8,638 nt of DNA from QHWK01 sp035315685 (GCA_035315685.1 DATFXR010000134.1:1-8638), one strand, 5' to 3'; positions 1-7,231 are shown, numbered from the stretch's first letter. Program-made: numbers and translations. The notes: a model not told the origin generated them from the sequence alone.

Positions 1-1
1 C

Positions 2-1039
2 GCCCTGATGATCGGCGCGATGTTCCCGATCATTCACCTGGGCCGGCCGTGGCTGGCGTTCTGGTTGATCCCGTACCCGAGCAACCGGCTGATCTGGCCG
101 AACTTCAGGTCGCCGCTGGTCTGGGACTTCTTCGCGATCAGCACCTATCTCACCGGCAGCGTGCTGTTCCTCGTACTGCCGATGATTCCGGACTTCGCGC
201 TGGTCCGCGATCGGACGACCGGCCTGCGGCGCCGGATCTACGGCCTGCTCGCGCTCGGCTGGCGCGGCACGCCGAAACAGTGGCACCGGCTCGAGTCGGC
301 GATGCAGATCATGGCGATCGCGATCATTCCGGTCGCCGTCTCCGTGCACACCATCGTCTCGTTCGACTTCTCGATGGCGCCGGTGCCGATGTGGCATTCG
401 ACGATCTTCGGGCCCTACTTTGTGGCCGGCGCGATCTTCAGCGGCATCGCCGGCCTGATCATCGCGATGGCGGCGCTGCGCAGGTTCCTCCACCTGGAGG
501 ACTACCTGCATCCGATTCACTTTCAGAACCTCGGCAAGCTGCTGCTGATGATGAGCCTGCTGTGGGGCTATTTCGTGTTCGCCGAGCGGCTCACCGTCTG
601 GTACGGCAACGAGAGCGCCGAGGTCGAGGTGCTGCGAGCGACGCAGACGGGGACGTTCGCGCCGCTCTATTGGACGATGGTCATCTGCAACTTCGTCCTG
701 CCGCTCGCGATCCTGTCGTTCAAGCGGCTGCGGACGATCACCGGCTGCGTCATCGCCTCCTTCGGCGTCTGCATCGGCATGTGGCTCGAGCGCTTCCTGA
801 TCGTGGTGCCTTCGCTCAGCCACAAGTACCTGCCGTACCTGTGGGGCAGCTACCGGCCGCGGCCGATCGAGATCCTGATCACGATTGCCACGTTCGCCGC
901 GATGATGCTCCTCTACACGCTGTTCTCGAAGTTCGTCCCGATCATCTCGATCTGGGAGTTGAAGGTCGGCGAGCACACCACTCACGTCGTCGAACCGCTG
1001 GAGATGCACGAGCACGCGCTCGGGGATGTGCATCCATGA
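2..1039 (+). CDS. actC: Alternative complex III membrane subunit ActC (NrfD/PsrC family), 5' partial
   Basis: Quinol-oxidising inner-membrane subunit of alternative complex III, which passes electrons from menaquinol or ubiquinol to cytochrome c or directly to an oxidase. The frame is open to the left edge, so the start lies outside the window; 345 codons are visible and the family is usually about 450 aa, so roughly 100 N-terminal residues are missing. Counting from the Met at position 8, the NrfD-type motif HLGRPW is at residues 10-15. Hydrophobic segments follow at about 37-62, 95-118, 134-157, 177-199, 219-239, 246-268 and 289-312, which is the tail of a 10-helix NrfD fold. The polar loop with QWHRLESAMQ (91-100) just before a helix is typical of ActC. 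The C-terminal tail is His- and Glu-rich and cytoplasmic by inference. The stop overlaps the actD start (ATGA), indicating translational coupling. A related NrfD subunit such as ActF or PsrC is possible, but the following DUF3341 gene favours ActC. Confidence 0.9.
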   Translation, partial: ALMIGAMFPIIHLGRPWLAFWLIPYPSNRLIWPNFRSPLVWDFFAISTYLTGSVLFLVLPMIPDFALVRDRTTGLRRRIYGLLALGWRGTPKQWHRLESAMQIMAIAIIPVAVSVHTIVSFDFSMAPVPMWHSTIFGPYFVAGAIFSGIAGLIIAMAALRRFLHLEDYLHPIHFQNLGKLLLMMSLLWGYFVFAERLTVWYGNESAEVEVLRATQTGTFAPLYWTMVICNFVLPLAILSFKRLRTITGCVIASFGVCIGMWLERFLIVVPSLSHKYLPYLWGSYRPRPIEILITIATFAAMMLLYTLFSKFVPIISIWELKVGEHTTHVVEPLEMHEHALGDVHP

Positions 1040-1524
1040 GCGCCGTCTACGGGCTGTATACGACGCCGGACGCGGCGCAGCGCGCCGTCAATAACCTCCG
1101 CGCCGCCGGCGTACCCGAATCGCAGATCACGGTCATCTCGTCCGAGCCGTTCGAGGAGCACGAGTTCGCGCATCGCGACAAGGCGACGGTGATGGGATGG
1201 ATTGCGCTCGGCGGCGCGATCCTCGGCCTGTCGATCGCAACCTGGCTCACGCGCATGACCGAACTGGCCTGGCCGCTGCCGACTGGCAACATGCCGATCG
1301 TCGCGTGGTGGCCGAACCTGATCATCATGTTCGAGCTGACGATGCTCGGCGGCATCCTGGCCGCGGTGATCACGTTGCTCGTCACCGGGCGGCTCGTGCG
1401 CCGGCGGCCGCCATTTTACGATCCGGCCGTCAGCGACGGCCGCATCCTCGTCGGCGTCGAGGGGCGCGCTGATGGCGCCGCCGTGGAACGGGCGCTGGTT
1501 GGCGGCGAAATACGGCGACAGTAG
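1036..1524 (+). CDS. actD: Alternative complex III subunit ActD (DUF3341 family)
   Basis: Small membrane subunit of alternative complex III, 162 aa, close to the usual 160-180 aa. The N-terminal part (1-50) opens with AVYGLYTTPDAAQRAVNNLR, a ferredoxin-like DUF3341 start. Two hydrophobic segments follow at about 53-73 and 92-117 with a short Pro-rich link, then a basic stretch (RLVRRRPPF, 119-127) and a short soluble tail with DGRILVGVEG. This is the known DUF3341 layout. The ATG overlaps the actC stop, and a GGGGAT stretch 8 nt upstream can serve as ribosome-binding site. The frame is also open upstream through most of actC, but that stretch is Arg/Asp/Ala-rich without any family match and is a GC artefact. 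ActD has no cofactor; its role in the complex is structural or unknown. It is the last act gene here: no actE or actF follows, because the next gene is convergent. Confidence 0.9.
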   Translation: MSAVYGLYTTPDAAQRAVNNLRAAGVPESQITVISSEPFEEHEFAHRDKATVMGWIALGGAILGLSIATWLTRMTELAWPLPTGNMPIVAWWPNLIIMFELTMLGGILAAVITLLVTGRLVRRRPPFYDPAVSDGRILVGVEGRADGAAVERALVGGEIRRQ

Positions 1525-1530
1525 GTCAGT

Positions 1531-1623
1531 TCAGTCGCAAGTCGACAGTCAGCCGCAGGTCGCAAGTCGACCGACTTGCGACTGTGACCTGCGACTGACT
1601 TGCGACTGATGACTTGCGACTGA
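1531..1623. repeat. Mirrored array of 14-bp units between actD and creD
   Basis: The gap between two convergent genes is filled by copies of one unit, TGACTTGCGACTGA. Four copies read in this orientation: 1572-1585, 1585-1598, 1596-1609 and 1610-1623; the last two are identical and directly abutting. Three copies read as the reverse complement: 1531-1544, 1549-1562 and 1556-1569, with increasing divergence. The two sets face each other around position 1570, so the whole block is an imperfect palindrome. At its centre GTCGCAAGTCG (1559-1569) pairs with CGACTTGCGAC (1572-1582). Transcripts from either side could fold here, so it may help stop actD and creD transcription, but there is no T-tract and that role is inference. 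Confidence 0.85.
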
Positions 1624-1626
1624 CGA

Positions 1627-2952
1627 CTATACCGGTTCCCCCATCCTCAGTTCGTACCAGTTCACCCGACGCGTCGCGAACATCAGCAGCGCGAGCATCG
1701 TGAACAATCCGATCGATCCCGCCAGCAGCGCATAGTCCTCGAGCCGCAGCAGCAGGTACAGAAAGCCGTACAACGCCACCAGCCCGCCGCCCATCGAGAT
1801 CCCTTCCACGCGGCCGCCGAGCACTCGCGCGGAGTAGAGCGCAATCAACACGGTGGTGGCGACGCTGGCGCCGACATACGCGACGTCGAACCCGAGATGC
1901 TCGGACAGCGAGACCAGCAGCAGGTAGAAGACGCACATCGCGAAGCCGACAAACGAGTACTGAATGGGATGCAGCAGTCGCGCGCGACCGATCTCCCACA
2001 GAAAGAACACGACGAACGTCATGACGATGAACAGGACCGCGTACTTCACGGCTCGCTCGGCCTGCTGATAGATGTCCACCGGCTGCAGCAGGCTGACGCC
2101 GAACGACGACGCGTCCGCCTGCGCTTTCATCTGCGCGCGATCGACGGCGTGTCCGGTCCACTGCGGCGGATAGCCGCGGCTGAAGTAGGGAACCGTCCAC
2201 CGCGCGCTGAATCCGGTCGCGCCGGTTTCGCGAGACGCCGGCAGCGGCGCGCCGATGAAGCTTGGATGCGGCCATGTCGAGGCGATCTGCAGCGACGTCT
2301 GGCTGCCGGTTGGCAGGATTCGCAGATCGCGACTGCCGTTCACGTCCAGTTCGATCGTGAAGGGAATCGTGCCTCGCTCGGCGACGACGGCCAGCCCGCT
2401 CGTGCGCGCGTGCAGGCCAGACGTGAAAATCGCCACTTCGTCCGCCCCCGGTTCGAGCGGGACGTCTTTACCCATCCAGTTCAGCACCAGCCGCTTCGCG
2501 ATCCCGCGCGGATCGGCGATGCCGACGCTGATCGTCGCGTCGTCCCAGAGCGTTTGCGACGGAACCGGCCGCAGCGTCGTCACGTCGGGACGCAGGAAGG
2601 TCCCCCTGATGGTGAGATGCGCGCGATACACCACGACCTTGAAGAGTCCGCGCTGGAGCACGAGCGGCTCGAGCGTAGCGGCGACGTCGAGCGTCTCGGG
2701 CAGAAAATACGCGCGCACCTGTGTCTGCTTCATCGCGCCGTCCGGGTCGATCCAGACCGAGCGGTACGGAACCATCAGGACCGGCCCACCGAGCGTCTGA
2801 AAGCCGCCCCACGTCGAACCGATCTCCTGCAGTGCTGCGTCGCGGCGCGTGGTCCGCTCGCTCACCACCGATTGAATCATCTGCAGGGGAATCAGCATCC
2901 CGAGCAGGAGCAGCCCCATGACCACGAGCCGAGCCATCGCTGATGTGCGCAC
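1627..2952 (-). CDS. creD: Inner membrane protein CreD
   Basis: CreD-family inner-membrane protein; in E. coli and Stenotrophomonas it is a target of CreBC and linked to envelope integrity, colicin E2 tolerance and beta-lactam response. Its biochemical role is unknown. The product is 441 aa (family about 450). Layout: one N-terminal helix (about 8-29), a large periplasmic beta-rich domain (30-300), then five helices packed at about 303-321, 332-350, 355-375, 386-403 and 407-426. Family hallmarks are GGPVLMVPYR (55-64), LLQPVDIYQQAERAVKY (288-304), LLHPIQYSFVGFA (326-338) and YGFLYLLLRLEDYALLAGS (395-413). I chose the GTG at 2952 because a GGAGGA lies 7 nt upstream; an ATG at 2937 would have that site 22 nt away, and longer versions would run into the divergent regulator gene. 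It is transcribed away from the regulator/kinase pair, which suggests control by that pair. It ends 3 bp from the repeat array. Confidence 0.93.
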   Translation of the reverse strand: MRTSAMARLVVMGLLLLGMLIPLQMIQSVVSERTTRRDAALQEIGSTWGGFQTLGGPVLMVPYRSVWIDPDGAMKQTQVRAYFLPETLDVAATLEPLVLQRGLFKVVVYRAHLTIRGTFLRPDVTTLRPVPSQTLWDDATISVGIADPRGIAKRLVLNWMGKDVPLEPGADEVAIFTSGLHARTSGLAVVAERGTIPFTIELDVNGSRDLRILPTGSQTSLQIASTWPHPSFIGAPLPASRETGATGFSARWTVPYFSRGYPPQWTGHAVDRAQMKAQADASSFGVSLLQPVDIYQQAERAVKYAVLFIVMTFVVFFLWEIGRARLLHPIQYSFVGFAMCVFYLLLVSLSEHLGFDVAYVGASVATTVLIALYSARVLGGRVEGISMGGGLVALYGFLYLLLRLEDYALLAGSIGLFTMLALLMFATRRVNWYELRMGEPV

Positions 2953-2959
2953 CAATGAG

Positions 2960-2965
2960 TCCTCC
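2960..2965 (-). promoter_or_regulatory. Shine-Dalgarno site for creD
   Basis: GGAGGA on the minus strand, with 7 nt to the GTG at 2952. It decides the start in favour of this GTG over a TTG (2955) and the ATG at 2937. It is the clearest ribosome-binding site in the window. Confidence 0.65.
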
Positions 2966-2979
2966 GCAATCCAGTAGAC

Positions 2980-3008
2980 GGGCGGTCGATGGCGGCATGG
3001 TGGCCGCA
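2980..3008. promoter_or_regulatory. Possible OmpR-type operator: phased direct repeats
   Basis: The creD/regulator divergent intergenic region (2953-3094) has related octamers GGGCGGTC (2980), TGGCGGCA (2990) and TGGCCGCA (3001), spaced 10 and 11 bp, with another copy TGGCGGAA at 3032. OmpR/PhoB-family regulators bind direct repeats at one helical turn, and the adjacent regulator is of that family. The background is GC-rich, so chance similarity is quite possible. Confidence 0.25.
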
Positions 3009-3081
3009 GACAGGACGATCGCGGCAGATTGTGGCGGAACAAAGGCGAGCCCGGGGCGGCTGCACGGCGCGCCAGTTGCGA

Positions 3082-3087
3082 TACAGT
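3082..3087 (+). promoter_or_regulatory. Possible -10 box for the response regulator gene
   Basis: TACAGT sits 7 nt before the ATG at 3095, in otherwise GC-rich DNA. If used, transcription would start at or next to the start codon, giving a leaderless message; no Shine-Dalgarno site is visible before this ATG, which agrees. No good -35 hexamer is seen at 16-18 bp. Confidence 0.3.
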
Positions 3088-3094
3088 CGAAACG

Positions 3095-3814
3095 ATGACA
3101 GTTCCTGCCGGACGGCTCGTCTGCGTCGTCGAGGATGAGCCGACGATCCGCGAAGCTGTGTGCACGGCGCTTCGCACCGAAGGCTATCGCACCGAGTCGT
3201 TCGACGACGGGGTCACCGCGTGGGAGAGGCTGTCGAAGGCGCTGCCCGATCTCGCGATCCTGGACATCGGCATACCGCGCATGGACGGCCTCGATCTCTG
3301 CCGCCGACTCCGTTCGCGATCCGAGCAGCTTCCGATCGTGTTCGTCACATCGCGCGAGGACGAGTTCGATCGGGTGCTGGGCCTGGAGATTGGCGCCGAC
3401 GACTATCTGTGCAAGCCGTTCTCGATGCGAGAGCTGATGGCGCGTGTCAAGGTGCTGCTGCGCCGCGCGGCGCTCGTTGAAGGTGCCGGGCGGGGAGTGG
3501 ACGATCGCCTGATGGTCGTCGGCGAGCTGACGCTCGATCCGCTGCAGGTGTCGGCGACGTGGAAGGGGCGGCCGCTGGGTCTGACCGTGACCGAGTTCCT
3601 GCTGCTGCAGGCGCTCGCCAGGCGCCCGGGCGTGGTCAAGACGCGTGACCAGCTGATGGACGACGCGTATCCCGATCGCGTATCGGTCAGCGACCGCACG
3701 ATCGACAGCCATGTCAAGCGCATCCGCCGCAAGTTCGAAGCGATCGATCGCGGGTTCGCTGCGATCGAAGGCGTCTACGGAGCCGGCTATCGCTTCGTCC
3801 GCGTCGAGCGATGA
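3095..3814 (+). CDS. ChvI-like OmpR-family response regulator
   Basis: DNA-binding response regulator, 239 aa, partner of the kinase that follows. The receiver domain (about 8-125) has the acidic pair E13/D14, phospho-acceptor D57 in LAILDIGIPRMDG, T85 in IVFVTS and K107 in CKPF, so it should be active. The winged-helix effector domain (about 143-237) contains WKGRPLGLTVTEFLLLQALA, RPGVVKTRDQLMD, the recognition helix SDRTIDSHVKRIRRKF and the wing YGAGYRF. This effector block resembles rhizobial/Agrobacterium ChvI (TVTEFLLLQALA, RPGVVK, DDRTIDSH, YGVGYRF as I recall it) more than E. coli CreB. The ATG at 3095 puts the first beta strand at the usual place; a longer open frame to 3029 adds residues unlike the family. 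It overlaps the kinase by ATGA. Likely targets are its own operon and the divergent creD, by inference. I give no symbol because orthology across phyla cannot be shown here. Confidence 0.92.
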   Translation: MTVPAGRLVCVVEDEPTIREAVCTALRTEGYRTESFDDGVTAWERLSKALPDLAILDIGIPRMDGLDLCRRLRSRSEQLPIVFVTSREDEFDRVLGLEIGADDYLCKPFSMRELMARVKVLLRRAALVEGAGRGVDDRLMVVGELTLDPLQVSATWKGRPLGLTVTEFLLLQALARRPGVVKTRDQLMDDAYPDRVSVSDRTIDSHVKRIRRKFEAIDRGFAAIEGVYGAGYRFVRVER

Positions 3815-5382
3815 TTGCGCGCCGTCTCCTCGCGTTCAACCTGCTCGTGCTGTTTCTGCCCGGCGCGGCACTCTTCTATCTCGATGTCTACGAGTCACAG
3901 CTACTGCGGGAGCTCGAACGGTCGATGGTGCAGCAGGGGCGGCTGGTGGCCGCGGCGGCTTCAGGCAGCTCGGCGATTGACGCGTCAGCCGCCGCGGCGA
4001 TCCTTCGCCGACTCGACGACAGCGATGCACGTCTGCGGCTGTACGACGGCAGCGGAGCGCTGGTCGCCGACTCGAACCGTCTCCGCGTCGCGCACACCTC
4101 GACGCCGGCGGCCTCGGAGTACGAAGCGGTGCTGCCCGGTATCCGCGGGCGAATGCTCTACCGCATCGGCGCGCTCGTCGTGGCGATGCGGCCGCGTCGA
4201 TCGACGGTCACGACGGCAGGGGCAGATCAGCCGGCGCAGACCGTTCGAACCGCACTTGCCGGGAAGTACGGCGCAGCGACGCGGCCGACGCCCGGCCAGC
4301 GCTCGATGACGCTGTTCAGCGGCGTGCCGATCCGGTCTGACTCCGGCGAGATCATCGGTGCGGTGCTCGTATCGCAGACCACGTTTCGCGCGTTGCAGGC
4401 GCTGTATGCGGTGCGGCTGCGCGTGTTCGAGATCGTCGTCGTGTCGATGCTGGTCGCGGTGGCGCTGACGGCGATCGCCGCCGCAACCGTCGTCCAGCCG
4501 CTCGCACGCCTGCGCCGTGAAGCGTCCGACATCGCCGCGCGCCGGACCAGGCTGCCTGGCCGCTTCGCCGATGTGACGCGGCGCGACGAAGTCGGCGATC
4601 TCGCGCGCTCGCTCCAGGAGTTGACCGCGCGCCTCGATGAACACATTCGAACGGTCGAACAGTTCGCGAGCGACGTCTCGCACGAGTTTCGGAACCCGCT
4701 GGCCTCGATTCGCAGCGCGGCGGAAATGGCGTCGGTCGCGCCGACGGGCGAGGAGCGCGACCGCTTCCTGCAGATGCTCACGCGCGACGTCGATCGGCTC
4801 GAGCGGCTCGTCTCCGGTGTTCGACAGCTCGCGCTGATTGATGCAGAGGTTGAGCAGCAGCCTCTCGATGCGATCGACGTCGGCGCGTTGCTCGGTCAGC
4901 TGGTTGCAGGCGTCCGTCTCGCCGATCCGGCTTGTGCGCAGATCCTGCTCTCGCTGGATCCGAGGCCGGCGATCGTCCGGGCGACCGCCGATCGTCTCGT
5001 GCAGGTGTTCGAGAATGTCCTCGGGAACGCAATCAGCTTCGCGCCGCGGGGCACCACGGTGGATGTCACTCTCGATCGAACGGACGACCGTTGCTGCCGC
5101 ATCACGGTCGCCGACCGTGGCCCCGGCATACCATCCGCGCATCTCGCACGCGTGTTCGATCGGTTCTTCAGCTATCGCCCCGATTCGCTCGCCGATCGAA
5201 CACACACCGGCCTCGGGCTCTCGATCGCGCGGACGATCGTTCACGGGTTCGGCGGCGCGATTACCGCCGAGAATCGGTGCGGCGGCGGTTCCTGCTTCGT
5301 GATCAAGCTGCCGCTTCTCATGGGCGCGGGACCCGAGCGGTACAATCGAACCGGCGCTGATGGCGCAGCGCGAAGGCTTTAG
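3811..5382 (+). CDS. ChvG-like sensor histidine kinase
   Basis: Inner-membrane sensor kinase, 523 aa, that should phosphorylate the regulator encoded just upstream. Layout: membrane helix 1 (about 7-24), periplasmic sensor region (25-205) opening with YLDVYESQLLRELERSM and containing ARLRLYDGSGALVADS, helix 2 (206-228), HAMP linker (229-283), HisKA with H291 in SDVSHEFRNPLASIRSAAEM, and HATPase_c with N402/N406 in ENVLGNAISFA, the G1 box DRGPGIP (435-441), F box VFDRFFSYRP (448-457) and G2 box TGLGLSIAR (466-474). All catalytic residues are present. The N-terminal sensor and the FNLLVLFLPGAALFYLD helix look like the ChvG/ExoS stimulus-sensing type rather than CreC. The start overlaps the regulator stop (ATGA) without its own ribosome-binding site, so translation is probably coupled. 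About 20 residues follow the last kinase strand and look unstructured. The signal sensed is unknown; ChvG homologues respond to acid or envelope stress. Confidence 0.92.
   Translation: MIARRLLAFNLLVLFLPGAALFYLDVYESQLLRELERSMVQQGRLVAAAASGSSAIDASAAAAILRRLDDSDARLRLYDGSGALVADSNRLRVAHTSTPAASEYEAVLPGIRGRMLYRIGALVVAMRPRRSTVTTAGADQPAQTVRTALAGKYGAATRPTPGQRSMTLFSGVPIRSDSGEIIGAVLVSQTTFRALQALYAVRLRVFEIVVVSMLVAVALTAIAAATVVQPLARLRREASDIAARRTRLPGRFADVTRRDEVGDLARSLQELTARLDEHIRTVEQFASDVSHEFRNPLASIRSAAEMASVAPTGEERDRFLQMLTRDVDRLERLVSGVRQLALIDAEVEQQPLDAIDVGALLGQLVAGVRLADPACAQILLSLDPRPAIVRATADRLVQVFENVLGNAISFAPRGTTVDVTLDRTDDRCCRITVADRGPGIPSAHLARVFDRFFSYRPDSLADRTHTGLGLSIARTIVHGFGGAITAENRCGGGSCFVIKLPLLMGAGPERYNRTGADGAARRL
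5341..5346 (+). promoter_or_regulatory. Possible -10 box inside the end of the kinase gene
   Basis: TACAAT lies within the kinase 3' end and is followed by CGAA, as is the TACAGT upstream of the regulator gene. It could start a separate transcript for the propeller gene, with a leader of about 60 nt to the ATG at 5414 or a very short one to the ATG at 5360. No convincing -35 hexamer is seen. Confidence 0.25.
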
Positions 5383-5389
5383 CCGCGCG

Positions 5390-5409
5390 AGAGCGGCGCC
5401 TCCCGCTCT
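5390..5409 (+). other. Small hairpin before the propeller gene start
   Basis: AGAGCGG (5390-5396) and CCGCTCT (5403-5409) form a perfect 7-bp stem with a 6-nt loop in the 31-bp gap between the kinase stop and the ATG at 5414. There is no T-tract, so it is not a standard terminator; it could affect translation start or RNA processing. It may be chance. Confidence 0.3.
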
Positions 5410-5413
5410 ACTG

Positions 5414-7231
5414 ATGTGGACTTTTGTGCGACGCGCATTCGAGCGAACTCCTACGGTGATCGGCGCGGGGGCGGCGGCACTCTTGGCAATCGTGTGCGCG
5501 AACGCCGCGGCGACCAGCGTGTTCTGGGGCCAGTGGGGCCGCACCGCGCAGCATGATGGGTTCGCGCCAGTCTCCGGCCAGCCAGGATCCACTGTTCTCG
5601 CCAACGTCGTCTACGATCCGTTCGTCGACAAGGAGACCGCCAATCCTGACGGCGGCGGCGATTTACTCGTGCACTATCAGACGCCGCTCATCAGCGGCAT
5701 CGATGTCTTCATGGCGTTCAAGACGGGCCAGTTCTCCACCGTCACCGACTGGCAGGTGCAGACCTGGGGCGAGCGGAAATACACCTGGGTGAACGGCCAG
5801 CTCGCACAGCAATGGGAGTTCGTCAGCGACTGGAAGCCGGTGCCATTCTCGTCCGGCAAGGATGGGCCTGGCTGGGAGCCGGTGTTTCACGGCACGCTGA
5901 CCGACGCGGCGCTGTACCTCCCGGGTTTCGCCGGCACGATCTGGAAGGTGGAGCGCACGACCGGCCGCTCGATCGCGCACATCAATCCCTTCCCGACGGT
6001 CGACGCCAACACGTACGCGGTCGGGCCGTTGAGCACCGACGCTGCCGGGAACATCTACTACAACGTCCTGCAGCTCGATGGCCGCGCGAAGGATCCGTGG
6101 CTGGTCGACGTCCCGAATGCGTGGCTGGTGAAGGTGAGCGCCACCGACGCACCGACGGCGGTCGCCTGGTCGACGCTCGTGCCGGGCACACCGCAGGCGA
6201 CCGCGCAGTGCTTCTGGCAGTATTCGACTGACAACCTGCCGTGGCCGCTGCTGAATGCGGCCGGCACGACGGCAGGCCCGCCGACGATCGCGTGCGGGTC
6301 GCAGCGGCCGCCCGTCAATACGGCACCGGCGATCGGTCCCGACGGGACGGTCTACGACATCAGCCGCGCCGCCTTCGACGACTACTACGGATATCTGATT
6401 GCGGTCGGCAAGGACCTGAAGCCGAAGTGGGCATCCTCGATGCGCAACCGGTTCCACGACGGCTGCGGCACCGCGTCCCTCCCCTCGACCGGAACCCCGG
6501 GCGGCTGTCGTCGCGGCGCTCCCGACGGCGTGAGTCCGCCAGATGGCATGCCTGGCTCTGGCCGGGTGCTGGACGACTCGACGTCTGCACCGGTCGTTGC
6601 GCCCGACGGATCGATCTACTACGGCGCGTACACGCGGTACAGCTACGGGCAGGGTCGCCTGATGCGATGGTCAGCGACGGGCGACTACTTCGCGACCGCG
6701 GGCACAGCCGGCGGATTCGAGTTCGGCTGGGACACCACGCCCGCGATCTTTCAGTACGTCGCCGCGAACGGTACCCCGACGTTCGCAGTCATCACCAAGG
6801 AGAATCATTACAACACCGGATCGTACTGCAGCAACGGGACCATCTGCCCGCCGGATCGCAATGCGAACCACCCTCGCTATCCGGAGGAGTACTTCATCAC
6901 GTCGCTCGCTCCCGACCTGTCGGTGAACTGGCGCTGGCAGAACACCAACACGTCGAGTTGTCGGCGAAGTCCGGACGGCGAGCTCACCTGCACGGTCGAT
7001 CATCCACGCGGCTTCGAGTGGTGTGTCAACGCACCGGCTGTTGACGTCGACGGGACAGTGTTCGCGAACAGCGAAGACGGCAACCTCTACGAGATCAATC
7101 GCAACGGCCTGCTGCTCAACCGGGTGTTCACGCAGCTCGCCATCGGCGCCGCCTACACGCCGCTGTCGATCGGTCCCGACGGACGGATCTACACGCAGAA
7201 CGCCGGCCGGCTCTTCGCGATTGGATTCTGA
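5414..7231 (+). CDS. Secreted beta-propeller (PQQ-like repeat) protein of unknown function
   Basis: Exported protein of 605 aa; I do not recognise a named family. The ATG at 5414 gives a clean signal peptide: basic start MWTFVRRAFERTPT, hydrophobic core VIGAGAAALLAIVCA and a likely cut after NAAA near residue 33. An in-frame ATG at 5360 would add 18 residues and overlap the kinase gene, so I prefer 5414; no clear ribosome-binding site supports either. The mature part repeats a beta-propeller strand motif of the form P-x4-D-G-x-(I/V)-Y: GPLSTDAAGNIYYN (204), APAIGPDGTVYDIS (304), APVVAPDGSIYYG (392), NAPAVDVDGTVFAN (539) and TPLSIGPDGRIYTQ (582). It also has NLYEINRNG and RLFAIGF near the end. 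The mature part has nine cysteines, suggesting disulfides in the periplasm or outside. There is no CxxCH haem site, so it is not a quinohaemoprotein dehydrogenase. It follows the kinase by 31 bp on the same strand. Binding or scaffold roles are typical of such propellers, but no substrate can be named. Confidence 0.85.
   Translation: MWTFVRRAFERTPTVIGAGAAALLAIVCANAAATSVFWGQWGRTAQHDGFAPVSGQPGSTVLANVVYDPFVDKETANPDGGGDLLVHYQTPLISGIDVFMAFKTGQFSTVTDWQVQTWGERKYTWVNGQLAQQWEFVSDWKPVPFSSGKDGPGWEPVFHGTLTDAALYLPGFAGTIWKVERTTGRSIAHINPFPTVDANTYAVGPLSTDAAGNIYYNVLQLDGRAKDPWLVDVPNAWLVKVSATDAPTAVAWSTLVPGTPQATAQCFWQYSTDNLPWPLLNAAGTTAGPPTIACGSQRPPVNTAPAIGPDGTVYDISRAAFDDYYGYLIAVGKDLKPKWASSMRNRFHDGCGTASLPSTGTPGGCRRGAPDGVSPPDGMPGSGRVLDDSTSAPVVAPDGSIYYGAYTRYSYGQGRLMRWSATGDYFATAGTAGGFEFGWDTTPAIFQYVAANGTPTFAVITKENHYNTGSYCSNGTICPPDRNANHPRYPEEYFITSLAPDLSVNWRWQNTNTSSCRRSPDGELTCTVDHPRGFEWCVNAPAVDVDGTVFANSEDGNLYEINRNGLLLNRVFTQLAIGAAYTPLSIGPDGRIYTQNAGRLFAIGF

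Noticed and set aside
49..1035. Upstream extension of the actD frame through the whole of actC.
   Set aside because: The extension is low-complexity Arg/Ala/Asp sequence, while actC has clear membrane segments in the other frame; DUF3341 homology begins at the ATG at 1036.
1531..1623. CRISPR-like array.
   Set aside because: Units are only 14 bp, in both orientations, abutting or overlapping, and lack uniform spacers; no cas gene is near.
2468..3712. A 414-codon minus-strand frame spanning the regulator gene, the intergenic region and part of creD.
   Set aside because: It overlaps two well-supported genes and has no recognisable family; composition is typical of an out-of-frame reading.
3985..5604. 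A 539-codon open frame on the minus strand, antisense to the kinase gene.
   Set aside because: Arg/Asp/Ala-rich product with no domain, lying opposite a gene with all histidine-kinase motifs; a usual shadow in GC-rich DNA.
5414..7231. PQQ-dependent alcohol dehydrogenase, or a lipoprotein.
   Set aside because: No CxxCH haem site and no recognisable quinoprotein active-site motifs; the Cys in LAIVC does not fit a lipobox, and the signal peptide ends better at NAAA.
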